A program made the position numbers and the translations under genes. Positions 28,838 to 39,055 of a stretch of 64,000 nucleotides of DNA are shown one piece after another (the stretch's first letter is position 1; each line of letters starts with the position of its first letter). Source of the DNA: Pseudomonadota bacterium (lineage in GTDB: Bacteria; Pseudomonadota; Gammaproteobacteria; Xanthomonadales; Xanthomonadaceae); assembly GCA_018242425.1 (NCBI GenBank), contig JAFEBX010000020.1, forward strand, positions 1 through 64,000, given 5' to 3'. The notes under the pieces were generated by a model that was not told the DNA's origin, did no database searches, and saw only the letters and a program-made list of their open reading frames with translations.

Positions 28838-29539
28838 TCAGCCGCGCAATTCCGCGTCCAGCGCAGCAAGCCGCTGCGGCGTGCCGACATCGGTCCAGCG
28901 GCCACGATGATGCGTGGCGGTCATTGCATCGCGCGCGATCGCGGCCTTCATCAGCGGCAGCAGGCGAAAGCGTGGCGGCGTTTCATCCGCGCCCGGGGCA
29001 TCGCCGACACATTCGCGCCAGCCGTCGAGGAAGCGCGGGCGATAGACACCGATGCCCGAGTAGGTGAATCTGTCATCGCCATCCATGTGCACGCGACCAT
29101 CGGCCGCCAGCGCGAAATCGCCCTGCGGATGTTGCGGTGGATTGTCGACGAGCACGAGGTGGGCATCGCCGGCGGGCTCGCGTGGCAGCAACGCGAAGTC
29201 GAAGTCGGTCCAGATATCGCCATTGACCACCAGGAACGGTGCGTCACCAAGCAGCGTGCGTGCGTTCCACATGCCACCACCGGTTTCCAGCGGTTGCGCG
29301 CCTTCGTATATGAAATGGAGGTGCAGTCCCCAGCGCGAACCGTCTCCGAGTCGTTCCGGGAATTGTTGCGCCAGCCATGAGGTGTTGACCACCACGTCGC
29401 TGATGCCGGACCCGGCGAGTTTCTCCAGATGCCATTCGATCAGTGATTTCCCGCCCGCTTGCAACAGCGGTTTCGGCGTGCGTTCGGTGAGCGGGCGCAT
29501 GCGTTCGCCGAAGCCGGCGGCAAAGATCAGCGCCTTCAT
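28838..29539 (-). CDS. murU: N-acetylmuramate alpha-1-phosphate uridylyltransferase
   Basis: The 233-residue nucleotidyltransferase has the signature AAGFGERMRPLTERTPKPLL at the N-terminus and VNGDIWTDFDF for metal binding near 110. With the adjacent kinase AmgK, it fits the MurU step of the recycling route that makes UDP-MurNAc from cell-wall turnover MurNAc and bypasses MurA. It overlaps amgK by 4 bp. Generic sugar-1-phosphate nucleotidyltransferase is the alternative; the amgK neighbour favours MurU. Confidence 0.88.
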   Translation of the reverse strand: MKALIFAAGFGERMRPLTERTPKPLLQAGGKSLIEWHLEKLAGSGISDVVVNTSWLAQQFPERLGDGSRWGLHLHFIYEGAQPLETGGGMWNARTLLGDAPFLVVNGDIWTDFDFALLPREPAGDAHLVLVDNPPQHPQGDFALAADGRVHMDGDDRFTYSGIGVYRPRFLDGWRECVGDAPGADETPPRFRLLPLMKAAIARDAMTATHHRGRWTDVGTPQRLAALDAELRG

Positions 29540-30549
29540 CGCGCGGCGTTCCCGTGTGCGGCCATCGCCGGTTTCACCCGGTGCTGGATGAAATCGTGCA
29601 GGGCGGTGAGTTCCGGATGGCGCGGCAGCACGGTGTCGAGGTAGGCGATGAAGCGCGGCGCGTCTTCGAGATACTTGGGCTTGCCGTCGCGGTAGTCCAG
29701 CCGCGCGAAGATGCCGAGCACCTTGAGATGGCGATGCACGCCCATCAGGTCGACGTCGTGGAGGAAGCGCTCGATCGACGGAAGCGGCAGGCCAACGGCG
29801 ATCGCGCGACGATGGTATTCATGCAGCCACGCCTGCACGCGGTCTTCCGGCCAGCTGATGAAGGCGTCCTTGAACAGCGAGGCGGGATCGTAGGCGATCG
29901 GTCCGGTGACGGCGCCCTGGAAATCGATCACCGCGGGCGATTCGCCGGACGAGGTGCGCATCAGGTTGCGCGGCATGAAGTCGCGATGCACCAGCACCTG
30001 CGGTTGCGCCAATGCTGCGTTGACCAGGTGCAGGTAGGCGGCATCAAGCATCTCCATCTCGCCGCAATCCAGGGCCATCCCGAGATGGCGAACGCAGAAC
30101 CACTCGTCGAACAGTCGCGGTTCCATCGACAGGCGTTCGTGGTCGTAGCGCGGGAAATCGGCCGGCGGCGCGATGGCCTGGAGCTTGGCAAGTTGCACGA
30201 ATGCGCCATCGAACAATGCATCGGCATTGTCGGCATCGAGATCGTGCAGATAGGTGTTGACGCCGAGGTCTTCCAGTAGCAGGAATCCGTGTTCGATGTC
30301 GGAAGCCAGCACTTGCGGCACGCGGACGCCGCCACGCTCAAGCAGGTCGCGGATCTCCAGCCACGGCGCCACGTCTTCCAGCCCCGGTGGTGAATCCATC
30401 ACGATGCGGGTGGGCGAGGAGTCGGTGCGCCAGTAGCTGCGGAAGCCGGCGTCGAACGAGGCGCGATGTTGCGCGGTATCGGCGCCGAGGACCCGCGAGG
30501 TCCATGCAATGCGCTGGAGATCGCGCGGAGTGGATGTTTCGTGGGTCAT
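29536..30549 (-). CDS. amgK: Anomeric MurNAc/GlcNAc kinase, aminoglycoside-phosphotransferase fold
   Basis: The 337-residue kinase has the phosphotransferase catalytic loop LVHRDFMPRNLM (Brenner motif, His-x-Asp-x4-Asn) and the metal-binding VIDFQGAVTGPIAYD. The N-terminus (YWRTDSSPTRIVMDSPPGLED) fits the AmgK type. It would phosphorylate MurNAc or GlcNAc at C1 for the partner MurU. It is not an antibiotic-resistance gene despite the fold. The 4-bp overlap with murU shows coupling. Confidence 0.88.
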   Translation of the reverse strand: MTHETSTPRDLQRIAWTSRVLGADTAQHRASFDAGFRSYWRTDSSPTRIVMDSPPGLEDVAPWLEIRDLLERGGVRVPQVLASDIEHGFLLLEDLGVNTYLHDLDADNADALFDGAFVQLAKLQAIAPPADFPRYDHERLSMEPRLFDEWFCVRHLGMALDCGEMEMLDAAYLHLVNAALAQPQVLVHRDFMPRNLMRTSSGESPAVIDFQGAVTGPIAYDPASLFKDAFISWPEDRVQAWLHEYHRRAIAVGLPLPSIERFLHDVDLMGVHRHLKVLGIFARLDYRDGKPKYLEDAPRFIAYLDTVLPRHPELTALHDFIQHRVKPAMAAHGNAAR

Positions 30550-30561
30550 CCGCCCAGCTTA

Positions 30562-31608
30562 TCAATCCCGGGCGGTGATCCGGTAGCCGTTGATGTTGTG
30601 CACCGACGACAGGAACGTGTACTGGTAATGCCCGTCCGGGACCACCATGGTTTTTTTCGTGAGATCCAGGATCCCGAGCTGGTGGTAGGTCACGCCCCAG
30701 TCGCCGACGATGTATTGCTTGTCGCTGGCTGCCTCGGTGGTCTTTCCATTCATCACGGTGGTGGTCCGGCAGCCCAGTTGCCAGGCGTCCCCCGGCAGTT
30801 GCGGGCTCAGTGTCGACGCCGCCACCTTGGCGATGATCCGGCACTGGGTCGCGATCGTGCTGTTGTAGTCATGGTTCTGCACATACTCGTAGTCGTAGCG
30901 CAGTGACACTTCGGCACCAATGTGCAGGGGATACAGGCTGCCCTGGATTTCGTGGATCTTGCTCAGTCGCCCGATGGCCACGCCATCGCTGGTGACCGTG
31001 CCCAGGTCGAGGACCCCGCCCAGGAAGTAATTGCGGCTGGAAGTTGCCTGTGGGGCGCCGCGGCCGCCGTTGCTGTTGGTCCAGGAGGCTTCCTGCCGCT
31101 GTTCCACTTCCTGGTAGCCCCGGGCATCCGCCAACGGCGTGATCCGCTTGTTGACGACCTGGGTTGTCTGCACATGCAGCTTCGCGAAGACGGAGTCGCT
31201 GACATCGGTGTAGGCGATTTCGATTGTCTTGCGCGGATAGGTGGCGCGCGCGAGATCGGATTTCTCGATCGCGCTCCAGACATCCTCACTCAATTCGAAT
31301 GGCAGGCGGGGGCGGGTGATTGCCGACGTTATCGAGGCGCCGGCCTTTGCCGGCGTGCTGGTGGCACCGTTTGACCCGCCGGGTTGCACGCCACCCGCAT
31401 CCGTGAGGATCGCGAGCTTCACGCGTGCCGCGGCGGCGTGGCGGCCCTTGGGGAATTCCTTCAGATAAGCCTTGAATCCAGCCGTTGCGCCGGCATCGCG
31501 CGCGGCGATCCAGGCTTCTTCGTCGGCGTCCCTTTTTTCGGCGGCGGTGATCGGCAGGCTGGTTGCAGCCGCCAGCAGGCAGGCTGTCCAAAGCAGTCTG
31601 GTGCGCAT
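30562..31608 (-). CDS. Exported protein of unknown function
   Basis: The 348-residue protein begins at the ATG at 31608, giving a signal peptide (MRTRLLWTACLLAAATSLPITA); a longer open frame to 31722 adds 38 residues without a family match. A short segment, WIAARDAGATAGFKAYLKEFPKGRHAAAARVKL (split here: WIAARDAGATAGFKAYLKE then FPKGRHAAAARVKLA), is the TPR-like repeat found in many exported xanthomonad proteins. A Gly/Thr/Ala linker follows, then a beta-rich domain to the end containing DVWSAIEKSDLARATYPRK. I do not recognise the rest. It is 12 bp from amgK on the same strand and may be in that operon. Confidence 0.65.
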   Translation of the reverse strand: MRTRLLWTACLLAAATSLPITAAEKRDADEEAWIAARDAGATAGFKAYLKEFPKGRHAAAARVKLAILTDAGGVQPGGSNGATSTPAKAGASITSAITRPRLPFELSEDVWSAIEKSDLARATYPRKTIEIAYTDVSDSVFAKLHVQTTQVVNKRITPLADARGYQEVEQRQEASWTNSNGGRGAPQATSSRNYFLGGVLDLGTVTSDGVAIGRLSKIHEIQGSLYPLHIGAEVSLRYDYEYVQNHDYNSTIATQCRIIAKVAASTLSPQLPGDAWQLGCRTTTVMNGKTTEAASDKQYIVGDWGVTYHQLGILDLTKKTMVVPDGHYQYTFLSSVHNINGYRITARD

Positions 31609-31720
31609 GGGTGTCGAGGCCGGAAGGTGTATTCGCCGGACACTAGCACGGCAAAATATGATGCAAGCCTCGTCGCCGGCCTGCACCGATGGCAATGCGC
31701 GGAACTGTGACCCATGTGAC

Positions 31721-31744
31721 AACGCCCCGGCGGACCGGGGCGTT
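31721..31744 (-). terminator. Perfect 10-bp hairpin downstream of the GlsB-type gene
   Basis: AACGCCCCGG, a four-base loop and CCGGGGCGTT form a perfect stem, 27 bases after the GlsB-type stop. There is no T-run on the minus strand, so it is a weak intrinsic terminator or an mRNA 3' stabiliser. Confidence 0.55.
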
Positions 31745-31771
31745 GCTGTCTTGCTTCGTTGCGGATGGACG

Positions 31772-32020
31772 TCAGCTGTTGCTGCTGGCCATCTTGCCGC
31801 GGACGAATTCGTAGATGAAGAGCAGGATGATGGCGCAGACGATCGAGATCGCGAAGCCGACGAAGCCGCCGCCGTGGTACAGCAGGCTGCCGACGTACGC
31901 GCCGACGATGCCGAGGATGATCGTCAGGATCCAGCCCATCGGATCCGCGCCGGGCTTGAAGAAGCGCGCAAGGATGCCGATGACTGCGCCGATGATGATG
32001 GTGTACAGGATGCCGCCCAT
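31772..32020 (-). CDS. GlsB/YeaQ/YmgE family stress-response membrane protein
   Basis: The 82-residue protein is almost entirely hydrophobic with three membrane helices and the family patterns GAVIGILARFFKPGADPMG and GIVGAYVGSLLYHGGGF. Such transglycosylase-associated proteins are induced by stress in several bacteria; the biochemical role is unclear. The ATG at 32020 is chosen because the family starts there (MGGILYTIIIGA), although the frame is open much further upstream through the cysG region. A hairpin lies just after its stop. Confidence 0.9.
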   Translation of the reverse strand: MGGILYTIIIGAVIGILARFFKPGADPMGWILTIILGIVGAYVGSLLYHGGGFVGFAISIVCAIILLFIYEFVRGKMASSNS

Positions 32021-32132
32021 ATCTCTGAATCCCTCTTGAGTGGTGGGAGTGTTGCCGGCCGATCCTAGCAAGGTCCGGGTGTGGGCGCTGTTGCCCTGCG
32101 GCATGGGCGGTCCTGGGGGGTGGCGTCGCGGT

Positions 32133-33572
32133 TCAGGCGGCGCGGGCCAGGGCCGCGTCCCGCGCAGATGCGGGTAGTCCCTGCAGCGGGGCTGCACCGA
32201 ACCAGTGCAGGCGGGTCGCCAGTGCCGACACTTCGCCGACGAACAGGATCGCCGGCGCGGCCACCCCGTGCACGCGCGCCAGTTCCGGGAGCTCGGCCAG
32301 TGTCCCGATGACCACGCGTTGTCCGGCGCGCGTGCCGTTTTCGACGAGCGCGATCGGCGTGTTCGCGCTGCGCCCGTGCGCGACCAGGCGATCGCGGATG
32401 CGCTCGAGTCCCGACACACCCATGTAGAAAGCGAGGGTCTGGCGATCCTGCGCCAATGCCTGCCAGTCGATGTCGTCGTCGCCCTTGGTGTGCGCGGTGA
32501 CGAAACGGACCGACTGCGCGTGTTCGCGATGGGTGAGCGGTATGCCGGCGTAAGCGCCGCAGGCGACCGCTGCGGTGATGCCGGGCACCACTTCGAAATC
32601 GATGCCATGCAACTGCAATGCTTCCAGTTCTTCGCCGCCACGGCCGAACACGAAGGGATCGCCACCCTTGAGGCGGACCACGCGCTTGCCGGATTTTGCG
32701 TGTTCCACCAGCAGGCGATGGATGGCGGATTGGGTGGCGTGATGATCACCACCGACGTGCTTGCCGACTTCGATCAATTCGGCATCGCGTCGCGCCAGTG
32801 CCAGCACGTCGTCGCTGACGAGGCGGTCGTGGAGGATGACGTCGGCTTCGTTGAGCAGGCGCAATGCGCGCAACGTCAGCAGGCCTGGGTCGCCGGGGCC
32901 GGCGCCGACCAGCGCGACGCGGCCGAGCAGGGGCGATGCGGAATCGATGTTCGCCTGCAGGGCGCGTTCCGCGCTGATCGTGTCGCCACGGCGCAGCAAC
33001 GCCGGGATCGGACCGGCAAGCACGCGATCGAAGAAGCGGCGGCGCGCAGGAAGATCTTCCAGTTTCGCGCGGATGCGCGCACGTGATCGCTGCAGCAATT
33101 CGGCCAGCGCGCCCAGCGATTCGTCGAACTGGATCTCCAGTTGTTCGCGAATGTGGCGCGCCAGCATCGGTGCGCCGCCGCCGCTGGAAATGGCGATCTG
33201 CAGCGGGCCGCGCTCGACGCGCGCGGGCAGGTGGATGCTCGACAATTCGGCGTCGTCGACCACGTTGGCGAAGATGCGCCGTGACTCGGCGGCAGCAGCA
33301 ATCGCGTGATTGGTGGCGGCATCATCGGTGGCTGCGATCACCAGCCAGGCGTCGTCGAGCCACGCATCCACGAAGTCACCCGTGATCGTCTCGATCCGGT
33401 CTTTCGCTGCCAATGCTTCCAGCTCCCGGTCCAGCTGTGACGCACCGACGACGATGCGGGCTCCGGTATCGAGCAGGGCCGCGACCTTGCGCCGGGCCAC
33501 GCCGCCGCCGCCGACCACCAGGACGGTGCGATTGCGGAGGTCGGCGAAGAGGGGAAACAGCCGGCTGGTCAT
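32133..33572 (-). CDS. cysG: Siroheme synthase (trifunctional CysG)
   Basis: The 479-residue fused enzyme makes siroheme for sulfite reductase from uroporphyrinogen III. The N-terminal 200 residues are the dehydrogenase/ferrochelatase ([18 protein letters not shown] near 18); the C-terminal 260 are the SAM-dependent uroporphyrinogen methyltransferase ([19 protein letters not shown] near 220, [19 protein letters not shown] near 300). It is divergent from cysB with 206 bp between, and clusters with the sulfite-reductase genes that need its product. Confidence 0.96.
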   Translation of the reverse strand: MTSRLFPLFADLRNRTVLVVGGGGVARRKVAALLDTGARIVVGASQLDRELEALAAKDRIETITGDFVDAWLDDAWLVIAATDDAATNHAIAAAAESRRIFANVVDDAELSSIHLPARVERGPLQIAISSGGGAPMLARHIREQLEIQFDESLGALAELLQRSRARIRAKLEDLPARRRFFDRVLAGPIPALLRRGDTISAERALQANIDSASPLLGRVALVGAGPGDPGLLTLRALRLLNEADVILHDRLVSDDVLALARRDAELIEVGKHVGGDHHATQSAIHRLLVEHAKSGKRVVRLKGGDPFVFGRGGEELEALQLHGIDFEVVPGITAAVACGAYAGIPLTHREHAQSVRFVTAHTKGDDDIDWQALAQDRQTLAFYMGVSGLERIRDRLVAHGRSANTPIALVENGTRAGQRVVIGTLAELPELARVHGVAAPAILFVGEVSALATRLHWFGAAPLQGLPASARDAALARAA

Positions 33573-33778
33573 CGGGCGGGCAGGCAGTGGTGGCGCATCC
33601 CACCTTGCGATGGCTGATGCCCGGGCGGAAATAACGAGCCCGATATGGCTTATTCTGAAAAGGCATAAACCCCGCTGGACATGGGCGTCATAGGAGTTGT
33701 AGATTTATCTCTTCATTCGAATAAAGAGATAACCATTCGGCGATATCGCGAGTGGCCTGATCTCTGCCGGGCTACGTC
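33573..33778. promoter_or_regulatory. cysG/cysB divergent control region with a 28-bp imperfect palindrome
   Basis: The region is clearly more AT-rich than its surroundings. TTATCTCTT (33705-33713) and AAGAGATAA (33724-33732) flank the palindrome ATTCGAAT, giving a 28-bp palindrome with one mismatched pair, 47 bases before the cysB ATG. GCATAA (33663-33668) and TTAT half-sites lie nearer cysG. ATAAC/GTTAT-like half-sites are typical of CysB-type binding; autoregulation of cysB and control of cysG is an inference. Confidence 0.6.
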
Positions 33779-34759
33779 ATGACCCTCACCCAGCTCCGCT
33801 ACCTCGTCGCCATCGCCGATTCCGGCCTCAACATCACCGTGGCCGCCGAACGCGTGCACGCGACGCAGCCGGGCATGTCGAAACAGTTGAAGCAGCTCGA
33901 GGACGAACTCGGCTTCCTGCTGTTCTCGCGCAAGGGCCGCAGCCTCGACGGCATCACCAGCGGCGGCATGCAGGTGCTGGTGCACGCACGCCGGCTGCTC
34001 GCCGAAGCCGCCAACATCCGTGCCTACGCCGCCAACCAGCGCAGCGACGCCAACGGTCGCCTGGTGCTGGCGACCACCCACACGCAGGCGCGCTTCGTGT
34101 TGCCGCAGGCGGTGGCGCGTTTGAAGCGCGCGTATCCGCAGGTGAGCGTGCACCTGATGCCCACCTCGGACAGCGAGGTGCTGAACATGCTGGCCAGCGG
34201 CGAGGCCGATTTCGCGTTGATCAGTACTGCCGGCCATGTGCCGGATGGCGGCATCGCGGTGCCGCTGTTCCGCTGGCAGCGCAAGGTGTTGGTGCCGCGC
34301 GAGCATGCGCTGGCGTCGATCGGTGCGCCGACACTGGCGCAACTGGCGGCGTATCCGCTGGTGAGTTACGAGTCGTCGATCCGCCCCGATTCCTCGCTGC
34401 GGCGTGCATTCGCTGCCGAAGGCCTGGAGCCGCAGCTGGCGATGACCGCGCGTGATGCCGATCTCATCAAGACCTATGTGCGCGCCGGACTCGGTGTTGG
34501 CTTGCTGGCCGAGATGGCGTTGACTGCGGAGGATTCCGACCTGGTCGCGCTGGCGGCGCCAGCGTCGATTCCCGAGTGCATCGCCTGGGCGGTGTTGCCG
34601 CGCGAGCGCGTGCTGCGCGATTACGCCACCGAATTGCTGCATGCCGTGGCGCCGCAGCTGGATCGTCGCGATGTCCGCCGCGTGCTGGAAGGCAATGTCG
34701 AAGCGGATTGGCCGACGCCCCCGGGCTGGACGGAGCTCAGCGAAACCATCGCCGCCTGA
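33779..34759 (+). CDS. cysB: LysR-type transcriptional regulator CysB
   Basis: The 326-residue protein has an N-terminal winged helix-turn-helix (LTQLRYLVAIADSGLNITVAA, then HATQPGMSKQLKQLEDELGF) and a C-terminal effector domain. The length and the LATTHTQARFVLPQAV segment are typical of CysB rather than general LysR proteins. It would activate sulfate-assimilation genes when acetylserine builds up and sulfur is short. Position between cysG and cysHIJ fits. The stop is 17 bp from the convergent cysH stop. Confidence 0.92.
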   Translation: MTLTQLRYLVAIADSGLNITVAAERVHATQPGMSKQLKQLEDELGFLLFSRKGRSLDGITSGGMQVLVHARRLLAEAANIRAYAANQRSDANGRLVLATTHTQARFVLPQAVARLKRAYPQVSVHLMPTSDSEVLNMLASGEADFALISTAGHVPDGGIAVPLFRWQRKVLVPREHALASIGAPTLAQLAAYPLVSYESSIRPDSSLRRAFAAEGLEPQLAMTARDADLIKTYVRAGLGVGLLAEMALTAEDSDLVALAAPASIPECIAWAVLPRERVLRDYATELLHAVAPQLDRRDVRRVLEGNVEADWPTPPGWTELSETIAA

Positions 34760-34776
34760 TGCAGGACAATGCGTGA

Positions 34777-35523
34777 CTAGGCAGCGGCCTGGCCGGGATC
34801 GTTCCACGCCTCGTGCAGTCCGCATTCGCGCTTGAGGCCGAAGAAGCGCGTGTCTTCCTCACTCATGCCGTCCTCGAGGCGGCGCGTGGTGTGGATGTCG
34901 CCGATCGAGACATAGCCGTCGTGCCACAACGGGTGATAGGGCAGGTCGTGGCGCTGGAGGTAGTTCCAGACATCGCGATCGCTCCAGTCGGCGAGCGGAT
35001 GCAGTTTCCAGCGGCCATCGCGACGTTGCAGGATGTCGGTGGCGGCTCGGCTGCGCGATTGGCTGCGACGGATGCCGGAAATCCAGGTGCGCGCGCCGAG
35101 TTCGGCGAGCGCGCGCTGCATCGGCTCGACCTTGCGCAGGCGGTTGTAGCGCTCGATGCCATCGACGCCCTGTTCCCACAACTTGCCGAACCGCGCTTCC
35201 ATCCACGCGATGCCGATCTGCGGGCGATAAACCTTGAGGTTGAGCGACAGCCGTTCGCTGAGTTCATCGATGAAGCGATAGGTTTCCGGGAACAGGTAGC
35301 CGGTATCGACCAGCACCACCGGGATGTCCGGTTGCTCGCGGGTGACCATGTGCAGGGACACCGCGGCCTGCGCGCCGAAGCTCGACGACAAGGCATGAAT
35401 GCCGGGAAGGTCTGCCAGCGCCCAGGCGACGCGCTCTTCGGCCGTGCGCAGTTCAAGCCAGCGATTGAGGGAAGCCAATGCCTGCGGCGATTGCGCGGCG
35501 TCGGCGGGATCGGGCGGAGTCAT
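34777..35523 (-). CDS. cysH: Phosphoadenosine phosphosulfate reductase (thioredoxin-dependent)
   Basis: The 248-residue enzyme reduces PAPS to sulfite. It has the PP-loop-like [17 protein letters not shown] and the catalytic cysteine in ECGLHE near the C-terminus. The position where APS reductases have a Cys-Cys pair before RKVxPL reads [11 protein letters not shown], so the iron-sulfur cluster ligands are absent and the substrate is PAPS, not APS. This agrees with the APS kinase domain in cysNC. It overlaps cysI by 4 bp. Confidence 0.94.
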   Translation of the reverse strand: MTPPDPADAAQSPQALASLNRWLELRTAEERVAWALADLPGIHALSSSFGAQAAVSLHMVTREQPDIPVVLVDTGYLFPETYRFIDELSERLSLNLKVYRPQIGIAWMEARFGKLWEQGVDGIERYNRLRKVEPMQRALAELGARTWISGIRRSQSRSRAATDILQRRDGRWKLHPLADWSDRDVWNYLQRHDLPYHPLWHDGYVSIGDIHTTRRLEDGMSEEDTRFFGLKRECGLHEAWNDPGQAAA

Positions 35524-37223
35524 GCTGCGAGTTCCAGGTTCAGGGCGCGGGCGACGACGACGCCGGAGCGCACGAGGAAATCGCCGAAATATTCGTCGTC
35601 CCTGCGTTCGCTGGCGTAGCGTTCCAGCAATTGATCGAGTTCGGCGAGGATCGCGGCTTCGTCGATGTTCTCGCGGTGGAGCGCGTTGAGGCGCTGGCCG
35701 CGATGGTCGCCGCCGAGCATCAGGTTGTAGCGGCCGGGCGCCTTGCCGACCAGCGCGATTTCGCCGAGGTACGGCCGCGAGCAGCCGTTCGGACAGCCGC
35801 TGATGCGGAAATGGATCGGTTGTCCGGAAAGGCCATGCCTTGCGAGGAGTGCCTCGAAGCGGGTGAGGATATCGGGCAGGTAGCGTTCGGCTTCGGCCAT
35901 GGCGAGACCGCAGGTCGGCAGCGCGACGCAGGCAATCGCGTTCCGGCGCAGCGGCAAAGCGGTTTCATGTGCCGCGAGTCCATGCGCGGCGACCAGGGCG
36001 TCGATGCCCGCGCGTTCGCCGTCCGGGATGTTGGCGATCACCAGGTTCTGGTTCGGCGTCATCCGGAATTCCGGTGATGCCGTGGCGGGATCGATGGCGA
36101 GCAGGCGCGTGGCGATGGCGCGCAGGCCGCTGAGATGTGGTTGTTCGCCGTCGAGGATGCGCCCCGACACGATGCGCAGCGTGAGGTGCCACAGTCCGTT
36201 CTCGCCTTGTATCCAGCCGAAACGGTCGCCGTTGTGGATGAAGCTGTAGTCGCGCGGTTCGGCGAAGGTGATGCCGGAACGCGATTCGACTTCGTGCTTG
36301 AACGCGTCGACACCACGATCATCGATGGTGTACTTCAGGCGCGCATGCTTGCGCAGCACGCGATCGCCCCAGTCGCGCTGGGTGGTGATGGCTGCTTCGG
36401 TGATCGCGGTGACCTCGCCGGGCGCGATCGAGCCGAGCAGGTTGCCAAGTCGCGGATAGGTGAGGGGGTCGCCGTGGGTCGCGCCCATGCCGCCGCCGGC
36501 GGCGACGTTGTACGCAACGACTTCACCATCCTCGATGATGGCGATGAAGCCCAGGTCCTGGGCGAACACGTCGATGTCGTTGTAGGGCGGGATCGCGAAA
36601 CCGATCTTGAACTTGCGCGGCAGGTAGGTCTCGCCGTAGATCGCCTCGTTTTCCTCGCCGCTGCCGGCGACGCGTTCCTCGTCCAGCCAGATTTCGTAAT
36701 AGGCGCGGCTGCGCGGGGCGAGATGCTTCGACAATGCCGCCGCCTGGGCGTGGATGCCGGCGTAGGCACGCGATTCGTGCGGATTGGCCGCGACCATGAT
36801 GCCGCGGTTGACGTCGCCGCAGGCGGCGACGGTGTCGATCATCGCGGCGTTGATCGCCTGCATCGTCGCCTTGAGTTCGCGCTTGATCACTCCGTGGAAC
36901 TGGAAGGCCTGGCGGGTGGTGATGCGCAGGCCGCGTTCGGCGTAGGTGGTGGCGACATGGTCGAGTTTCAGCCACTGTTCCGGCGACACCACGCCGCCCG
37001 GAGTGCGCGTGCGGATCATGAAGCCGTAGGCGGGCTCGAGTTTCTGCTTGCGGCGTTCCTCGCGCAGGTCGCGGTCATCCTGCAGGTAGCTGCCGTGGAA
37101 CTTGACCAGGCGTTCGTCGTCATGGGGGAACGCGCCGGTGACCGGGTCGAGCAGCGATTCCGCGATCGTGCCGCGCAACCGCTGGCTGTCGCGCTTGATC
37201 TCTTCGACGGTATGCGTGCCCAT
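35520..37223 (-). CDS. cysI: Sulfite reductase (NADPH) hemoprotein beta subunit
   Basis: The 567-residue subunit carries siroheme and a 4Fe-4S cluster and reduces sulfite to sulfide in six electrons. The cluster ligands are visible as C-x5-C ([14 protein letters not shown]) and C-x3-C ([12 protein letters not shown]). [12 protein letters not shown] and the [10 protein letters not shown] substrate-pocket segment are also intact. Its start overlaps the cysJ stop by one base (TGATG), so subunits are coupled. Confidence 0.96.
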   Translation of the reverse strand: MGTHTVEEIKRDSQRLRGTIAESLLDPVTGAFPHDDERLVKFHGSYLQDDRDLREERRKQKLEPAYGFMIRTRTPGGVVSPEQWLKLDHVATTYAERGLRITTRQAFQFHGVIKRELKATMQAINAAMIDTVAACGDVNRGIMVAANPHESRAYAGIHAQAAALSKHLAPRSRAYYEIWLDEERVAGSGEENEAIYGETYLPRKFKIGFAIPPYNDIDVFAQDLGFIAIIEDGEVVAYNVAAGGGMGATHGDPLTYPRLGNLLGSIAPGEVTAITEAAITTQRDWGDRVLRKHARLKYTIDDRGVDAFKHEVESRSGITFAEPRDYSFIHNGDRFGWIQGENGLWHLTLRIVSGRILDGEQPHLSGLRAIATRLLAIDPATASPEFRMTPNQNLVIANIPDGERAGIDALVAAHGLAAHETALPLRRNAIACVALPTCGLAMAEAERYLPDILTRFEALLARHGLSGQPIHFRISGCPNGCSRPYLGEIALVGKAPGRYNLMLGGDHRGQRLNALHRENIDEAAILAELDQLLERYASERRDDEYFGDFLVRSGVVVARALNLELAA

Positions 37224-39055
37224 CAGTAAACGTCCCGTGCGTAACGACCCTGCGCCTGCAGTTCGTTGAGGTAGTCGCCGGCTTCATCGGCCGACTTGCC
37301 GCCATGGCTGGCGATGATGTCGAGCAAGGCCGCGTGCACGTCCTTCGCCATGCGGGTGGCGTCGCCGCAGACATACAGGTGCGCGCCCGATTGCAGCCAT
37401 TCATAGACATCGGCGCCGCGTTCGCGCAGGCGGTCCTGCACGTAGATCTTGTGCGCCTGGTCGCGCGAGAAGGCGAGGTCGAGGCGATGCAGCGCGCCGG
37501 ACTTCAGCGCGTCCTGCCATTCCAGCTGGTAGAGGAAATCGCTGTGCGCATGCGGATTGCCGAAGAACAGCCAGTTGCGCCCGCTCGCGCCGGTTTCCGC
37601 ACGTTCCTGCACGAAGGCGCGGAAGGGCGCGACGCCGGTGCCGGGGCCGATCAGGATGATGTCGCGACTGGCGTCATCCGGCAGGCGGAAACGTTCGTTG
37701 CGCTCGATGAAGACCGGGATCGTCGCGCCTCCGTCGCTGCGCGCGAGGAAATTCGAAGCGGTCCCCCAACGCGGGTCGATATCTCCTTCCACCGCGTATT
37801 CGACATGGGCGACGGTGAGATGGACTTCCTCGCCGACGAGTCGCGGGCTCGACGCGATCGAAAACAGCCGCGGCACCAGCGGGCGCAGCGCTGCGACGAA
37901 GTCGTCCGCATTCCATGCCGCCGGGTAGTCGCGCAGCAGGTCGATCAACTGGCGATTGGCAAGAAGGTCGGCCAGCGCCGCCGTGTCGTTCGCCGCGAGG
38001 ATGGCGTCGAGCGCGGCGGCACCGGCACGTTCGGCATGCCGGACCAGGAACGGGCGCGACAGGCGGGTGATCTCGCGTTTCGTCGACAACCATTCGCGTA
38101 GCGGCAGTGTCTGGTCGCCCTGGCTGATGCCGGCATCGCCATCGAGCTGCAGCGTCGCCAGCAGCGCATCGACCAGGCGCGGAGGATTGACCGGCCACAC
38201 GCCGAGCGCGTCGCCCGGTTCGTACTTGAGGCCGGAACCTTCCAGGGACAGCTCGACATGGCGGACATCCTTGTCCAATGTCGTCCTGCGGTTGCCGCGA
38301 CCGGTGATGCGTTGGTTCACCAGCATTTCGGCGGGGAACGGATGGTCGCGCGAATAGATGCTGGCGGCCGTTTGCGCATGGGGACGCAGCGGCGTGACGG
38401 TGGCCAGCGGCACCTGTGGCTTCAGCGCCTCCCTCGCTGCAGCCAGCGCCGTCGCCATCCATGGCGAGGCGACGGTTTCGATATCGAGATCGGCATCGCC
38501 ACGTGCGAACCAGCGCCTGGCACCCAGTTCGGCAAGGCGTTCGTCGAGCTGGCGGCCGATCGCGCAGAATTGCGGGTAGCTGGAATCGCCGAGCGCGAGC
38601 ACGGAGTAGCGAAGGTCGGGCAGCTTCGGCGCCCGCTTGCCGGCGACGAATTCGACGAAGGCGCGGGCGTCATCGGGCGGATCGCCATCGCCCTGCGTGC
38701 TGATGACGATGACGAGATGGCGCTCGTTCTTGAGCTCGCGCAGCGGGTACGCATCGGCGCGCAGCAGGCGTACGCCGAAACCGGCGGACTCGACCTGTGC
38801 GGACAACGCTTCGGCCTGGCGCTTGGCGTTGCCGGTCTGGCTGCCGTAGACGATGGTGAGTTGAGGTGCGGTGGTGGCTTCGCTTGCAGCGGTAGCCAAC
38901 GCCGCTGCCGGCGCGGTGCGTCCACGGGCGAGGCCGGCGGCATAGCCCGACAGCCACCACAGCCCGCCGTGATCGAGCGATTCGGTCAACCGGTCGAGCA
39001 GGGCGGCGTTTTCCTCTGTGATCGGCTGGAATTGATTGGGCAGGGCGGCGGGCAT
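37223..39055 (-). CDS. cysJ: Sulfite reductase (NADPH) flavoprotein alpha subunit
   Basis: The 610-residue subunit moves electrons from NADPH via FAD and FMN to CysI. The N-terminal flavodoxin domain ([17 protein letters not shown] near 90) is followed by a ferredoxin-reductase-like FAD domain ([18 protein letters not shown]) and the NADPH domain with [17 protein letters not shown] and [13 protein letters not shown] near the C-terminus. ATG at 39055 ([12 protein letters not shown]) is preferred over the upstream ATG at 39112, which adds 19 residues and would place the start inside the regulatory half-sites. Confidence 0.95.
   Translation of the reverse strand: MPAALPNQFQPITEENAALLDRLTESLDHGGLWWLSGYAAGLARGRTAPAAALATAASEATTAPQLTIVYGSQTGNAKRQAEALSAQVESAGFGVRLLRADAYPLRELKNERHLVIVISTQGDGDPPDDARAFVEFVAGKRAPKLPDLRYSVLALGDSSYPQFCAIGRQLDERLAELGARRWFARGDADLDIETVASPWMATALAAAREALKPQVPLATVTPLRPHAQTAASIYSRDHPFPAEMLVNQRITGRGNRRTTLDKDVRHVELSLEGSGLKYEPGDALGVWPVNPPRLVDALLATLQLDGDAGISQGDQTLPLREWLSTKREITRLSRPFLVRHAERAGAAALDAILAANDTAALADLLANRQLIDLLRDYPAAWNADDFVAALRPLVPRLFSIASSPRLVGEEVHLTVAHVEYAVEGDIDPRWGTASNFLARSDGGATIPVFIERNERFRLPDDASRDIILIGPGTGVAPFRAFVQERAETGASGRNWLFFGNPHAHSDFLYQLEWQDALKSGALHRLDLAFSRDQAHKIYVQDRLRERGADVYEWLQSGAHLYVCGDATRMAKDVHAALLDIIASHGGKSADEAGDYLNELQAQGRYARDVY

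Noticed and set aside
28576..29067. Open frames crossing the copy B repeat
   Set aside because: They run through a conserved structured element and into murU antisense, with no family match or ribosome site.
29536..30549. Antibiotic resistance kinase
   Set aside because: The fold is shared with aminoglycoside kinases, but the link to murU and sequence pattern fit the MurNAc/GlcNAc kinase.
34777..35523. APS reductase rather than PAPS reductase
   Set aside because: The Cys-Cys cluster ligands of APS reductases are missing before RKVEPM, and an APS kinase is encoded in the same island.
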